Origin: Dehalococcoidia bacterium
Lineage (GTDB): Bacteria > Chloroflexota > Dehalococcoidia > CAUJGQ01
Direction: 5' to 3'
Assembly: GCA_035310145.1 (NCBI GenBank)
Contig: DATGEL010000015.1
Location: forward strand, 1-64,000
DNA: 64,000 bases
Under the pieces are notes generated by a model. That model ran no database searches. It was given only the letters and a program-made list of their open reading frames with translations, and was not told the DNA's origin. Below are positions 51,241-60,030 of this stretch, piece by piece (position 1 is the stretch's first letter; each line of letters starts with the position of its first letter). The position numbers and the translations under genes were made by a program.

Positions 51241-52221
51241 TCAGCGTCCGCCGGGCAACACCAGCAGCGGGTTGACGGGGAAGCCGTTGAGGCGGACCTC
51301 GAAATGCAGGTGCGGGCCGGTGCTGTTGCCCGTGGTGCCGGAGAGGCCGATCGGGTCGCCGGCGTGGATCGGCTGGCCCACGGCGAGCGCGGGCACGTAG
51401 AGCAGGTGGCCGTAGCGGGTGATGATGCCGTCGCCGTGGTCGATGTCGACGTAGTAGCCGTAGCTGCAGCAGGCGTTGCCGCCGGCGAAGGCGATGCGGC
51501 CGTCGGCCATCGCCTGCACGATCGTGCCCTGCGGAATGCCGATGTCGATGCCGAGCGGATGCGCCGGCCCGAAGAGGCTGGTGATCGGCCCGCGCGCCGG
51601 CCAGACGATCACGGCGCCTGCCGATGACGCGACGGCAGGCGGCGCAGTCGTATTCAGGTAGGAGCGGCCGTCGGCTGCCGCGGTCGGTGCGGCGCTGATC
51701 GCCGCGGGCGGCGCCGCCGGCACGGCGGCTGCATCGCCCGCGGCAGGTCCGCCGACCCCGGACGGTGCTGGCTCAGCATTCGTGGCAGCGGCGTCGGACG
51801 CGGCCTCCGTGCTAGCGTCCGCGGCCGCGGCGGGCGCGGGGCCGGCGGCCGGGCCGGGGGCGCCTGCTGCACCGGCGGCGTTTGCCGCGTGGCCGGCCAG
51901 CGCCTGCACGATCTGCCGCGGCGCGTCGACGGGCGGCGGGCCGGCCGGCACCGACTCCGGGTCGGCGTCGCTTGCGGCGGACAGCGGGGCGGGCGCCGCC
52001 GCGTCCGGACTCTGCACCAGCGTGAGGCGGCGCCGCGAGAGGCGGGGGCTGAGCAGCAGGCCGGCGCCGAGCATCGCCGCGATCGCGATCGTCGCCAGCA
52101 CAAGCCGGCCGCGCCGGCGCCGCGCGGCACGCTCCTGCCAGCGCCGCGGGTCCGATTCCCGAGGCGCGGCCGGCACCAGCAGTCGAACAGTCTCGCCGTG
52201 TTCGGCTGGCGCCACGCTCAT
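51241..52221 (-). CDS. Membrane-anchored M23 metallopeptidase
   Basis: 326 residues. A basic N-terminus, one membrane helix (LVLATIAIAAMLGAGLLL), an Ala/Pro-rich linker of about 140 residues, then the M23 domain. HPLGIDIGIPQGT supplies zinc ligands His and Asp, GHLLYVP holds a His, and GNSTGPHLHFEVR supplies the HxH. It probably cuts peptidoglycan cross-links. The start overlaps the stop of tadG by 4 bp, so it belongs to the Tad pilus operon, where it may open the wall for pilus passage. Confidence 0.9.
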   Translation of the reverse strand: MSVAPAEHGETVRLLVPAAPRESDPRRWQERAARRRRGRLVLATIAIAAMLGAGLLLSPRLSRRRLTLVQSPDAAAPAPLSAASDADPESVPAGPPPVDAPRQIVQALAGHAANAAGAAGAPGPAAGPAPAAAADASTEAASDAAATNAEPAPSGVGGPAAGDAAAVPAAPPAAISAAPTAAADGRSYLNTTAPPAVASSAGAVIVWPARGPITSLFGPAHPLGIDIGIPQGTIVQAMADGRIAFAGGNACCSYGYYVDIDHGDGIITRYGHLLYVPALAVGQPIHAGDPIGLSGTTGNSTGPHLHFEVRLNGFPVNPLLVLPGGR

Positions 52222-53264
52222 TGGATCAGCTTCGGCATGCAGACGCCGATGCCGGTGCCGCAGGAGCCGCCCGGCGGCGGCGGTGTGCCGGTGCCGGTGT
52301 TGAAGCCGGCGAGCGTGGTGCTGAGCTGGGTGATCTGTCCGTAAATGTCTTTCGAGCAGGCGTTCGGCGGGTTGATCGGCAGCGTTCCTGCATTCTGGGA
52401 GATGTTCACATTCAAGGCCGCGAAGGTCTCGACCGTAACATTCACATTGCCGTTGCCAGATTCGTAATTGAGGACGGTTACTATGATTGGTGTCTGGTTG
52501 ATGTAGGCCTGGTTGATCAGGTTAATCCAATAGGCTTCTTTCGTCGGATCTGTGACACTGCCGCAGGCGTCGCCGCCCTTCGTCAAGATATCGCCGTCGG
52601 CAACGAAGGGGTTGCTGCTGCCGCAGCCGCTCACGAAATTGCTGCCCGTCCTGAAGAAGCCCTTAAAATCCTTCGATGTGCCCGTCCAGTCGGGTCCGGG
52701 GACGGCTTGTACGCTCTTCTGCACCCAGGCATTCGATCGGAAGACGACCACGTCACCAACTGCTAGAGGCGTGCCGTCCTTGTTCTCAAACCAGATCGCA
52801 TAGGGCACGAAGCCGCCGCAGCCGACGGCTCCCTGCGTGATCGTGCCGACCACTACCACCGCCCTGGCTCCCACGCTGCCGCTGGTCAGGCCGAGCACGC
52901 GCATAAAGGAGTAGCCCACCGTGCGTGTAAGCGAGACGGTGATCGTGTCGTTGGGCACGTAGGTCTGGCTGACAACGTTGGTGGTGACCTCGCCGCCGCT
53001 GCTGCCGTTGGCCGTCAGCCATTGCAGGTCCTCGGTCGTAGCGGCAGTGGGATCTTGCGGCAGGCGGTAGGCGCCGGCGAAGGCGGCGGCATCGGCGGCG
53101 TTTTGCAGGTGGCGGCGGTTGTTCTGCAGGTTGCTGCCGTCCAGCACAAGACCGGTCATGCCGATGATCACGGTGAGGCAGAGCACCCAGAGCACGAGCG
53201 CCTGGCCCTCTTCGCCGCGGTGCAGCCAGCCTCGCCGGCGTAGTGCGGGGTTCGAGCGGTTCAT
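52218..53264 (-). CDS. tadG: TadG-like pilus-associated protein
   Basis: 348 residues. The N-terminal hydrophobic segment is GQALVLWVLCLTVIIGMTGLVLDG, then NNRRHLQNAADAAAFAGAYRL, both typical of Tad/TadG proteins. The rest is exported and rich in Gly, Thr and Asn, with paired cysteines that could form disulfides. Base composition is clearly less GC-rich than the neighbours. ATG 53264 has GGAGGCCTGCT upstream and overlaps the tadC stop; the end overlaps the M23 start. Confidence 0.8.
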   Translation of the reverse strand: MNRSNPALRRRGWLHRGEEGQALVLWVLCLTVIIGMTGLVLDGSNLQNNRRHLQNAADAAAFAGAYRLPQDPTAATTEDLQWLTANGSSGGEVTTNVVSQTYVPNDTITVSLTRTVGYSFMRVLGLTSGSVGARAVVVVGTITQGAVGCGGFVPYAIWFENKDGTPLAVGDVVVFRSNAWVQKSVQAVPGPDWTGTSKDFKGFFRTGSNFVSGCGSSNPFVADGDILTKGGDACGSVTDPTKEAYWINLINQAYINQTPIIVTVLNYESGNGNVNVTVETFAALNVNISQNAGTLPINPPNACSKDIYGQITQLSTTLAGFNTGTGTPPPPGGSCGTGIGVCMPKLIQ

Positions 53265-54145
53265 AGCAGGCCTCCGCGCTGCACGAAGCCGATCACAGCC
53301 GGGCCGAGGATCACGGCGAACATCGTGGGGAAGAGCAGCAGCGCCAGCACGAAGATGATCTTGATCGGCGCCTTCTGCGCGGCCTGCTCGGCGCGCTGCT
53401 TCTGCGCCACGCGCACGACCTCGGCCTGCACGCGCAGCGTCTCGCCCAGGCTGCTGCCCACCGTCTCCGACTGCACCACGGCCGTGACGAACGAACTCAG
53501 GTCCGGCACGCCGTTGCGCGCCGCCAGGTCCTGCAGCGCCTGCTTGCGGCTGCGGCCAATCGCCACGCTGCCCAGCGTGCGGCGCAGCTCCGTGCGCAGC
53601 GGCTCGCGCACCTTTTCGGCCACGCGCGCCAGCGCCGCGTCGATGCCGAGTCCCGCCTCCACACACGTCGTGAGCAGGTCCATCATGTCCGGCATGGCGC
53701 GCAGCAGCTTGTGCCGGCGGCCGCGCGCCCGCGCCCGCACCAGCACCAGCGGGCCGTAGAGCGAAGCCACCGCCGTGGCGCCCACGGCGAGCACGCCGCG
53801 GCCACCGAGTCCCGCCTTGCCCGCGCTCAGCTCCAGCAGGATCAGCAGGGGTAGGCCGGCGCCGAACAGCGCCCAGAGGATCAGCGCCGTCTCCGGGTCG
53901 AGGCCCAGGCCGGCGGCGTAGAGCGCCCTGGCCATGCGGTCGCGCGTGCGGCCGGGCAGCGCCTCGCGCAGCCAGCGGCGCAGCGCCTCGCCCCGCGTTG
54001 GGCCTTCCCGCTCGAGCGACGGCAGGCGCGGCCGGCCCAGCGCAAGCTCGCCCAGGCGGCGACGCGCCGCCGGCGCCGGCCGGGTGAGCGCGGCGTAGGC
54101 CAGCAGGACGAAGGCGACGAAGCCAAGCAGCGCGATCAGCAGCAC
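53261..54145 (-). CDS. tadC: Tad pilus inner-membrane platform protein TadC
   Basis: 294 residues of the type II secretion F family. N-terminal helix, central cytoplasmic GspF-like domain (MPDMMDLLTTCVEAGLGIDAALARVAEK, SSFVTAVVQSETVGSSLGETLRVQAEVVR) and a C-terminal helix pair (IKIIFVLALLLFPTMFAVILGP). With TadB it forms the platform on which TadA acts. GTG 54145 was chosen because it lies 5 bp after the tadB stop with GAGGTG upstream. Confidence 0.88.
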   Translation of the reverse strand: MLLIALLGFVAFVLLAYAALTRPAPAARRRLGELALGRPRLPSLEREGPTRGEALRRWLREALPGRTRDRMARALYAAGLGLDPETALILWALFGAGLPLLILLELSAGKAGLGGRGVLAVGATAVASLYGPLVLVRARARGRRHKLLRAMPDMMDLLTTCVEAGLGIDAALARVAEKVREPLRTELRRTLGSVAIGRSRKQALQDLAARNGVPDLSSFVTAVVQSETVGSSLGETLRVQAEVVRVAQKQRAEQAAQKAPIKIIFVLALLLFPTMFAVILGPAVIGFVQRGGLL

Positions 54146-54150
54146 GGCCG

Positions 54151-55131
54151 TTACACCTCGATGTTGACGATGTTGCGGATGATGAAGAAGCCGAGGAGCT
54201 GCGCCGCGCCGCAGACGATCAGCGTGATGCGGCCGCCCGTCGTGGTGAAGAGCGGCGCCATATAGGTGTGGTTGATCGCGGTGAGCGCGGCCAGCAGGCC
54301 GGCGGGCAGCAGCGCGAGGATGTAGCCGCTGAACTGCTGCTGCGTGGTCAGCGTCTTGATCTCGCCGCGGATACGAATGCGCTCGCGCATGGTGTGCGCC
54401 ACGCTGTCCAGGATCTCGGCTAAATTCCCGCCGGTGCCGCGCTGGATCAGGATGGCGCTGACCACGATGTCGAGGTCGCGGTCGTTCATGCGCTCGTTCA
54501 AGGCGCTGAAGGCAAGCTCCGGCGTGGCGCCGAGCTGCACCTCGCGGATTACGCGGCGCAGCTCGTCCGACATCGGCGGCTTGAGCTGCTCGGAAGCATG
54601 GTTGAGCGCCTGCATCAGCGCCACGCCGGCCTTCAGCGCGTTGGCGACGAGCGGCAGCATCTCCACGAGCTGCTTGACGAACTTCTTGCGCCGGCGCGAG
54701 ACGGCGATGCGCAGCACGAACAGCGGCAGGTAGAGGCCGAGCAGGCCCAGCGGCAGCGCCAGCAGCCGGCTGAAGGCCGAGCCGAGCAGGGCGAAGGCCA
54801 TGCCGCTGACGACCGTGATCATCAAGAACTCGGTGACGGTGAGTCGCCAGGCCGCGCGTTCGAGCTGTTCCGCCAGCCACTGCATCGAAGCGGCGCGCGA
54901 AAGCAGCCGCGTGAACGGTCCGCTGACGCCGAAGCGGCTTTTGCGCAGCGCCGGGTCCTGGCCGATGCTGAAGGCGTTGGCGCCCGGCCCCATGCCCGGC
55001 TGGCCGGCCAGCGCCAGGCGGCCGCTGCGGGCGCGGCGGGCCATGGCGGCGCGCATCGCCATGGCGTAGCCGAAGAGGGCGATGCAGGCGGCGGCGATCG
55101 CGGCGGTGAGCAGGACCACGGGCTTCCTCAC
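54151..55131 (-). CDS. tadB: Tad pilus inner-membrane platform protein TadB
   Basis: 326 residues. N-terminal anchor, two helices near 95-135, a GspF-like domain (LPLVANALKAGVALMQALNHASEQLKPPMSDELRRVIREVQLGATPELAFSAL region, VVSAILIQRGTGGNLAEILDSVAHTMRER) and a C-terminal helix pair ending NIVNIEV. Paralogous to TadC, which follows 5 bp later. Length and domain order are typical. Confidence 0.88.
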   Translation of the reverse strand: MRKPVVLLTAAIAAACIALFGYAMAMRAAMARRARSGRLALAGQPGMGPGANAFSIGQDPALRKSRFGVSGPFTRLLSRAASMQWLAEQLERAAWRLTVTEFLMITVVSGMAFALLGSAFSRLLALPLGLLGLYLPLFVLRIAVSRRRKKFVKQLVEMLPLVANALKAGVALMQALNHASEQLKPPMSDELRRVIREVQLGATPELAFSALNERMNDRDLDIVVSAILIQRGTGGNLAEILDSVAHTMRERIRIRGEIKTLTTQQQFSGYILALLPAGLLAALTAINHTYMAPLFTTTGGRITLIVCGAAQLLGFFIIRNIVNIEV

Positions 55132-55305
55132 TTTGGCTGACGGCTGCGGCGAGCGTTCCCAGCGCCGCTGGCCCCCCGGAGCGCCTACCCCTGACGGCTA
55201 GCGCCGTCTGTCCCCTCCCGCGGCGGGAGGGGTGGGGTGAGGTCGAGCGGTTGTGCTCAATCCCCACCCGACCGGTGCCGGGAAGCGAGACGCTGCTTGC
55301 TCCAG

Positions 55306-55345
55306 ATCGCCGCGCGGCGGCGATGCCGAATCAAAAGCAAGGTCA
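55306..55345. repeat. ATCGCCGC hairpin repeat, left copy
   Basis: AGATCGCCGC and GCGGCGAT arms, followed after a gap by AAGCAAGGTCAGG. A related copy lies at 55847-55886. The pair brackets the Ig-like secreted protein gene. Confidence 0.45.
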
Positions 55346-55368
55346 GGCGGCGGGGCCGGGCGACCAGC

Positions 55369-55761
55369 CTAGACGACGACGAAGATTGCCGTTGTCTGCA
55401 TACCAGACGTTTCGCCCGTGATCGTCACCGTCCAGGTGCCGGCCAGCGGCGTCAGCCAGTCGGACGGCGTGAACTCGAACGAGCCGGTGCCGTCGTCCTG
55501 GGTCACGGCGTACCAGGTCGTGCCGTCGCCGACGTTCGCGGCGGCGCCGGTCGGGTCGGTGAAGGTGAAGTCCAGCGTCTCGCCCGAGCCGAAGCCGGAG
55601 AAACTGACGACGCGCAGGTCGGTCATGGCGCCGCTGGCCGGGTCGAAGCCAACCGCGGCCGCCACCTGGGCCCGCGCCCTGGGCACGCCCGCCGCGCCGT
55701 GGCTCAGCGCCGCGAGCTGCACGAGAAACAGGGCAATCACCATCCATCGCACGTACCGCAT
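55369..55761 (-). CDS. Small secreted Ig-like protein inside the Tad cluster
   Basis: 130 residues. Signal peptide MRYVRWMVIALFLVQLAALSHGAAG, then one beta-sandwich-like domain (LRVVSFSGFGSGETLDFTFTDPTG, WYAVTQDDGTGSFEFTPSDW, GTWTVTITGETSGMQTTAIFVV) similar to domains of surface proteins. No Cys, no anchor. It sits between tadA and tadB on the same strand, so it may be a pilus-associated or minor surface component. It is bracketed by two short hairpin repeats, which may mean it was inserted as a unit. No known Tad protein matches. Confidence 0.65.
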   Translation of the reverse strand: MRYVRWMVIALFLVQLAALSHGAAGVPRARAQVAAAVGFDPASGAMTDLRVVSFSGFGSGETLDFTFTDPTGAAANVGDGTTWYAVTQDDGTGSFEFTPSDWLTPLAGTWTVTITGETSGMQTTAIFVVV

Positions 55762-55846
55762 GCCAGGCTCCTTTCAGTCCTACGCGTTCACGGCCGCTTC
55801 AACCCCATGGCACATGAGGGAAAGGGAGACGCGGCATTCTTCAGAT

Positions 55847-55886
55847 CGCCGCAGAGCGGCGATATTGAAGCAAAGCAGGGTTAGGC
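55847..55886. repeat. ATCGCCGC hairpin repeat, right copy
   Basis: AGATCGCCGC/GCGGCGAT arms and the tail AAGCAAAGCAGGGTTAGG, matching the copy at 55306. It overlaps the last codons of tadA. Confidence 0.45.
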
Positions 55887-57434
55887 CCGCCCCCAGCGCG
55901 GCGTTGGCGGCGGCTTGTGAAACGTCTCCGCCGGCAGCGGGATGCCGGCCAGGTAGAACTCCTCCGAGAAGGTCGGGCGGATGCCGGTGGACTGCAGCGT
56001 GCCGCGCACGCGGCCCTGCCCGTCCAGCCCCTCGTGCTCGAAGGCGAAGATGTCTTGCAGCGCGATCGTCTGCACCTCCATGCCGGTGATCTCGCTGATG
56101 TGCGTGACTCTGCGGGTGCCGTCGCTGAAGCGGTTCAAATGCACGAGCATGTGCACGGCGGAGGCGATCTGCTCGCGCACGGCGCGCAGCGGCAGCTCCA
56201 TGCCGGCCATCAGCACCATGTTCTCCAACCGGGCGAGCGCGTCGCGCGGTGAGTTCGCATGGACGGTGCTGAGCGAGCCTTCGTGGCCCGTGTTCATCGC
56301 TTGCAGCATGTCGAAGGCCTCGCCGCCGCGGACTTCGCCCACGACGATGCGGTCGGGGCGCATGCGCAGGGCGTTGCGCACCAGGTCGCGCTGTGAGACG
56401 GCGTTCTTGCCCTCGATGCTGGGCGGCCGCGCCTCGAGCGCCACCACGTGCGGCTGCTGCAGGCGCAGCTCGGCCGGGTCCTCGATCGTCACCAGCCGCT
56501 CGTCGTCGGGAATGGCGCTGGAGACGGCGTTGAGCAGCGTGGTTTTGCCGGAGCCGGTGCCGCCGGAGACGATGATGTTGCGGCGGATGCGCACACAGGC
56601 GCGCAGCACGGCCACCGCCTCCGGCGTGACTGAGCCGACGGAGATGAGCTGCTCCAGCGTCATCTTGTCGGCGCGGAACTTGCGGATCGTGATCGTCGGG
56701 CTCTTCAGCGCCACGGGCGGGATGATGATGTTGACGCGCGAGCCGTCGGGCAGACGGGCGTCCACCATCGGCGCCGCCTCGTCCACGCGCCGGCCGATGC
56801 GCGAGACGATGCGCTCGGCGATGCGCATGATGTGCGCGTCGTCGCGGAAGTGCACGCCGCTGCGCGAGAGGCGGCCGTTGCGCTCCACCCAGACCTGGTC
56901 GGGACCATTGACCATGACTTCGGTGATGCCGCTGTCGCGCAGCAGCGGCTCGATCGGGCCGAGGCCGAGCACCTCGTCGGTGACGGCGGAGACGACCTCG
57001 TCGCGGCCGAGGCCGACGACCTCCGGCGCTTCGACGGCGACCACGCGGCGGGCGGCCTCGCGCACCGCGGCATGCGCCTCTTCGGTGCCGAGCCGTTCCA
57101 GCCGCGTCGCGTCCAGCTCTTGGATAAGGCGGCGGTGCACGCGCTCGCGCGCCTCTTCCAGCCCGTGCTCAAGGCTGCCGCTGCCCAGCATCCCCGTCGA
57201 GCCGGGGGTGAGCCCGTCCAGGAAGCGCGCATGCCGCACGGCCGGCAGGGAGGGGTCGCGGCCGCGGTCGTACCAGCGAGCGGCCTGCGAGGCGGCGCCC
57301 GCGTCCCCGCCTGCTGTCCCGTTGTCGATGTTGTCGACTTCATGGGGCATTGCAACGGAGCCGGCAGGCCCGGCCGGCGCGCCGTCGAGCAGGCCGGTGG
57401 CCGCGGGCGGCCGTGGGAAGGACTCGGGTTCCAT
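55881..57434 (-). CDS. tadA: Tad pilus assembly ATPase TadA/CpaF
   Basis: 517-residue secretion ATPase that powers pilus assembly and retraction. The N-terminal 100 residues are low complexity, then the CpaF N-domain (GLGPIEPLLRDSGITEVMVNGPDQVWVERNGRL). Walker A is VSGGTGSGKTTLLNA, the Asp box is VTIEDPAELRLQQPHVVALEAR, Walker B is RIVVGEVRGGEAFDMLQAMNTGHEGSLSTVHANS with the His box. ATG 57434 is the longest start; shorter ones such as MPHEVDN would also keep the domain. A 480-bp repeat cluster separates it from cpaE. Confidence 0.93.
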   Translation of the reverse strand: MEPESFPRPPAATGLLDGAPAGPAGSVAMPHEVDNIDNGTAGGDAGAASQAARWYDRGRDPSLPAVRHARFLDGLTPGSTGMLGSGSLEHGLEEARERVHRRLIQELDATRLERLGTEEAHAAVREAARRVVAVEAPEVVGLGRDEVVSAVTDEVLGLGPIEPLLRDSGITEVMVNGPDQVWVERNGRLSRSGVHFRDDAHIMRIAERIVSRIGRRVDEAAPMVDARLPDGSRVNIIIPPVALKSPTITIRKFRADKMTLEQLISVGSVTPEAVAVLRACVRIRRNIIVSGGTGSGKTTLLNAVSSAIPDDERLVTIEDPAELRLQQPHVVALEARPPSIEGKNAVSQRDLVRNALRMRPDRIVVGEVRGGEAFDMLQAMNTGHEGSLSTVHANSPRDALARLENMVLMAGMELPLRAVREQIASAVHMLVHLNRFSDGTRRVTHISEITGMEVQTIALQDIFAFEHEGLDGQGRVRGTLQSTGIRPTFSEEFYLAGIPLPAETFHKPPPTPRWGRA

Positions 57435-57469
57435 CTACATCACCAGTCCGTTCATGCTGGCCCTCACCG

Positions 57470-57916
57470 TCGGCCCTCACCCCCGGCCCCTCTCCCAATC
57501 CTGGGAGAGGGGGGACTCAGTGCCGCGCCTTCAAGCCCCACGCGTCCGTCCGAAGCTTCCCCTCCTCCTGGGAGAGGGGAGCTTCGGGCCGGAGCTGGGG
57601 AGGTTCTGCACCCCGCCTTCAGCCCCAAGCCTCCCGCGGTAGATCCCCCTCTCCTGGGAGAGGGGACTCTGCGCCGCGGCCGCGGTCTCGATCCGCCGTC
57701 CCGCGATCTCCGCTTCCCTTCCTGGGAGTGGGGGAGAGGGGGAGAGGGGAGACGCTGGGCGGCTTCGCCCTCAGCCCCACTCGTCCATCCACAGAGTCCC
57801 CTCCTTCCAGGAGAGCGGGACTCTGCGCCGTGCCTTCAGCCCTCATGCCCCGAAAGTAGCCCCCTTCCCTCCAGGATTGGGGGAAGGGGACGGGGGGTGG
57901 GGGCCGACGGCCTCGC
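57470..57916. repeat. Cluster of about six CTCTCCC-type hairpins inside the Tad operon
   Basis: Hairpins at about 57486-57513, 57551-57586, 57633-57667, 57711-57760, 57793-57824 and 57861-57890. Several share the flank GGACTCTGCGCCG...CCTTCAGCCC, so units have been duplicated locally. The best is CGAAGCTTCCCCTC / GAGGGGAGCTTCG. They lie between cpaE and tadA and may terminate, or process and stabilise, the transcript. Confidence 0.75.
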
Positions 57917-59158
57917 TCAGCCTCCCAGCGGCACCAGCCGGCGGATCAGGCCGTGCTTCTGACCGTTCGCGGACTTCGCCGCGGCGCCGCCGATCGATTC
58001 GGCCAGCTTGCGGATGTTGCCCGCGGCGCTCGAGTTGGGCCGCAGCGTCACCACCGGCTTGCCCACCTGCACGCTGCGCAGCACCGCCTCGTCGTGCGGC
58101 ACCGACCAGAAGACGCTCATGTCCAGCGTCTTGCCCACGTCCGCGGCCGAGACGCTGTTCACCCGGTTCGCGTGGTTGACCGTGAGCCGCAGCTTCTCCT
58201 CGGGGAAGGACCAGGAGCGCAGCATCTTCAGCACCAGGCCGGAGTTCTTGACGCTGGACATCTCCGGGCTGGTGATCAGCAGCACGATCGTGGCGAGGTC
58301 GAGCGCGGCGGCGATGATCTCGTTGAAGGCGCCGGGCGTGTCGAGAATCACGTAGTCGTGCGTTTGCGCCAGCAGCCGCACGATCTGCACGATCTGCGGC
58401 GGCGTAACCGCATCCCAGTCGGTCGGCTCGGTGGGCGCGGGCAGCAGGAAGACGCCCGATTCGTGCTTCGTCAGGTAGCGCTTGATCGAGCCGCGGTCGA
58501 GCTGCGCCGCGTCGCGCGCGGCGTCGGCCAGGCTGGTCTCGACTTTGGTATCCATCATGATCGCCACGTCGCCGAAGCGCTGGTCGAGATCGACGACGGC
58601 GACGGCGGCGTCCTGCGTCTTCGCCAGCGCCACGGCCAGATTCGTGGCGATCGTGGTCTTGCCCGTGCCGCCCTTGGCGCCGAAGACGGTGACGATCATG
58701 CCGGCGCCAGCGCCCTTCGCCTGGCCCGCGGCCGGCGTCTGGCTGGCGGCGCGCTCCAGGGCGCGGCCGATGCTCTCTATCGAGTCCTTGCCGGCGAGCG
58801 GAAAGCTCAGATAGTCGGCGGCGCCGGCCAGCATCGCCTGGCGCACGGAGGGGCCGTCGGCGATGGTCGAGTAGGCGATCACCGGCGTGGCCGGGAAGCT
58901 GGCGGCGACGGCCTCCAGCGTTTGCAGGCCGCGCGCGACCGGCGCTTCTAAAGAGAGCAGCACGCAGTCGGGGCGCGACTCGCCCACGAGCGTGTGGCCT
59001 TCGACGCCGTGGCCGCCCTCGGCTATGACGTTGACGCCCGCCATCGCCAGCACGCGGTGCGCCTCGGCGCGGTTCTCGGCGCTGGGGTCGAGGATGACGG
59101 CCTTCGGCGCTGTGCTCATCGAAGTGGTCTCCCGAGCCTGGCTGGCGCTGGTGCTCAT
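57917..59158 (-). CDS. cpaE: Tad pilus localisation ATPase CpaE/TadZ
   Basis: 413 residues. The N-terminal receiver-like domain is at about 18-125 (KAVILDPSAENRAEAHRVLAMAG, LLSLEAPVARGL; the phospho-acceptor Asp is not conserved). The MinD/ParA-like ATPase has deviant Walker A VFGAKGGTGKTTIATNLAVALA, VVDLDQRFGDVAIMM and ILDTPGAFNEI. It positions the pilus machine. ATG 59158 overlaps the cpaB stop by 4 bp. Confidence 0.9.
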   Translation of the reverse strand: MSTSASQARETTSMSTAPKAVILDPSAENRAEAHRVLAMAGVNVIAEGGHGVEGHTLVGESRPDCVLLSLEAPVARGLQTLEAVAASFPATPVIAYSTIADGPSVRQAMLAGAADYLSFPLAGKDSIESIGRALERAASQTPAAGQAKGAGAGMIVTVFGAKGGTGKTTIATNLAVALAKTQDAAVAVVDLDQRFGDVAIMMDTKVETSLADAARDAAQLDRGSIKRYLTKHESGVFLLPAPTEPTDWDAVTPPQIVQIVRLLAQTHDYVILDTPGAFNEIIAAALDLATIVLLITSPEMSSVKNSGLVLKMLRSWSFPEEKLRLTVNHANRVNSVSAADVGKTLDMSVFWSVPHDEAVLRSVQVGKPVVTLRPNSSAAGNIRKLAESIGGAAAKSANGQKHGLIRRLVPLGG

Positions 59159-60021
59159 TGCGTGGCCCCGCCGGGCTGCGTCTGGCCGGGCTGCGCCTGG
59201 CTGTTGCCGCCGCCGCCGATCGCGGGCAGGGTGTTGGGCACGGGGTTGAGCTGCGGCGCGTCGTGCTCGCCCAGCTTGTGCAGTGAGAGGCGCAGCGTGC
59301 CCATCTGGTCGGCCAAAAACAGCTTCTGCGCGTCGTCCGGCGTGACGGCGAGGGTGACACTCTTGGCGTCGGGCTGGGCCTTGGTGCTGGTCTTGCTGCT
59401 CACGCCGTCGTCGCTGCGCTGCGCCACGGCCAGCACCTTGACGTCGGTGAGCACGGTGACGGCGGCAAAGTGCTTGACCGTGCCGCCGGCATCCTTGGCA
59501 AACGAAGCGCCGTTGGCAGCCGCGCCGCCCTGGACCTCGAAGACGCCGACCACGTCGACCTCATCGCCGGGCTCGATCAGGCCGCCGTTGGTGACGACCT
59601 CGGCCACGGTGATCGAGGCGGCGCGCATGCCCGCCGGCACCTGGGCGGCGAAGTCGAGATCGCGCACCGAGGCGGCGACACGGTCGCTGAGCACCTGCTC
59701 GCCGGCGTTGACCTGCACGCGCGCGACCTGGCCGACGGCGGCCTTCGTATCGGTGAAGGCGCTGCCCAGGCGCACGCCCTTCGGCACCTGCTTCACGTCC
59801 AGCATGCCGGCGGTGATCGTGGTGCGGGCGGGGATGTCCTGCTTCGCCACGACGACGGGCACGGTGTTGACCTGCACCGTCTTCGCCTGGGTGGAGGCGA
59901 GCAGCCGCCAGAGCAGCAGCGCCGCCAGCAGGCCGAGCACCAGCGAGATCAGCAGGATACGCCGGTTGCTGCCCGACGAGGCGATGGCGGCGGGATCGCG
60001 CGGGGTCCAGGTGACGGCCAT
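59155..60021 (-). CDS. cpaB: Tad pilus protein CpaB/RcpC
   Basis: 288 residues. A single N-terminal membrane helix (ILLISLVLGLLAALLLWRLLA), an SAF domain (VVVAKQDIPARTTITAGMLDVKQVPKG) and the RcpC/CpaB domain (DVVGVFEVQGGAAANG, VLAVAQRSDDG, VTLAVTPDDAQKLFLADQMGTLRLSLH). A Gln/Gly-rich tail follows. In diderms it works near the secretin; no secretin gene is visible here. ATG 60021 lies 9 bp after the tadE stop. Confidence 0.88.
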   Translation of the reverse strand: MAVTWTPRDPAAIASSGSNRRILLISLVLGLLAALLLWRLLASTQAKTVQVNTVPVVVAKQDIPARTTITAGMLDVKQVPKGVRLGSAFTDTKAAVGQVARVQVNAGEQVLSDRVAASVRDLDFAAQVPAGMRAASITVAEVVTNGGLIEPGDEVDVVGVFEVQGGAAANGASFAKDAGGTVKHFAAVTVLTDVKVLAVAQRSDDGVSSKTSTKAQPDAKSVTLAVTPDDAQKLFLADQMGTLRLSLHKLGEHDAPQLNPVPNTLPAIGGGGNSQAQPGQTQPGGATQ

Positions 60022-60030
60022 GGTCAGACC

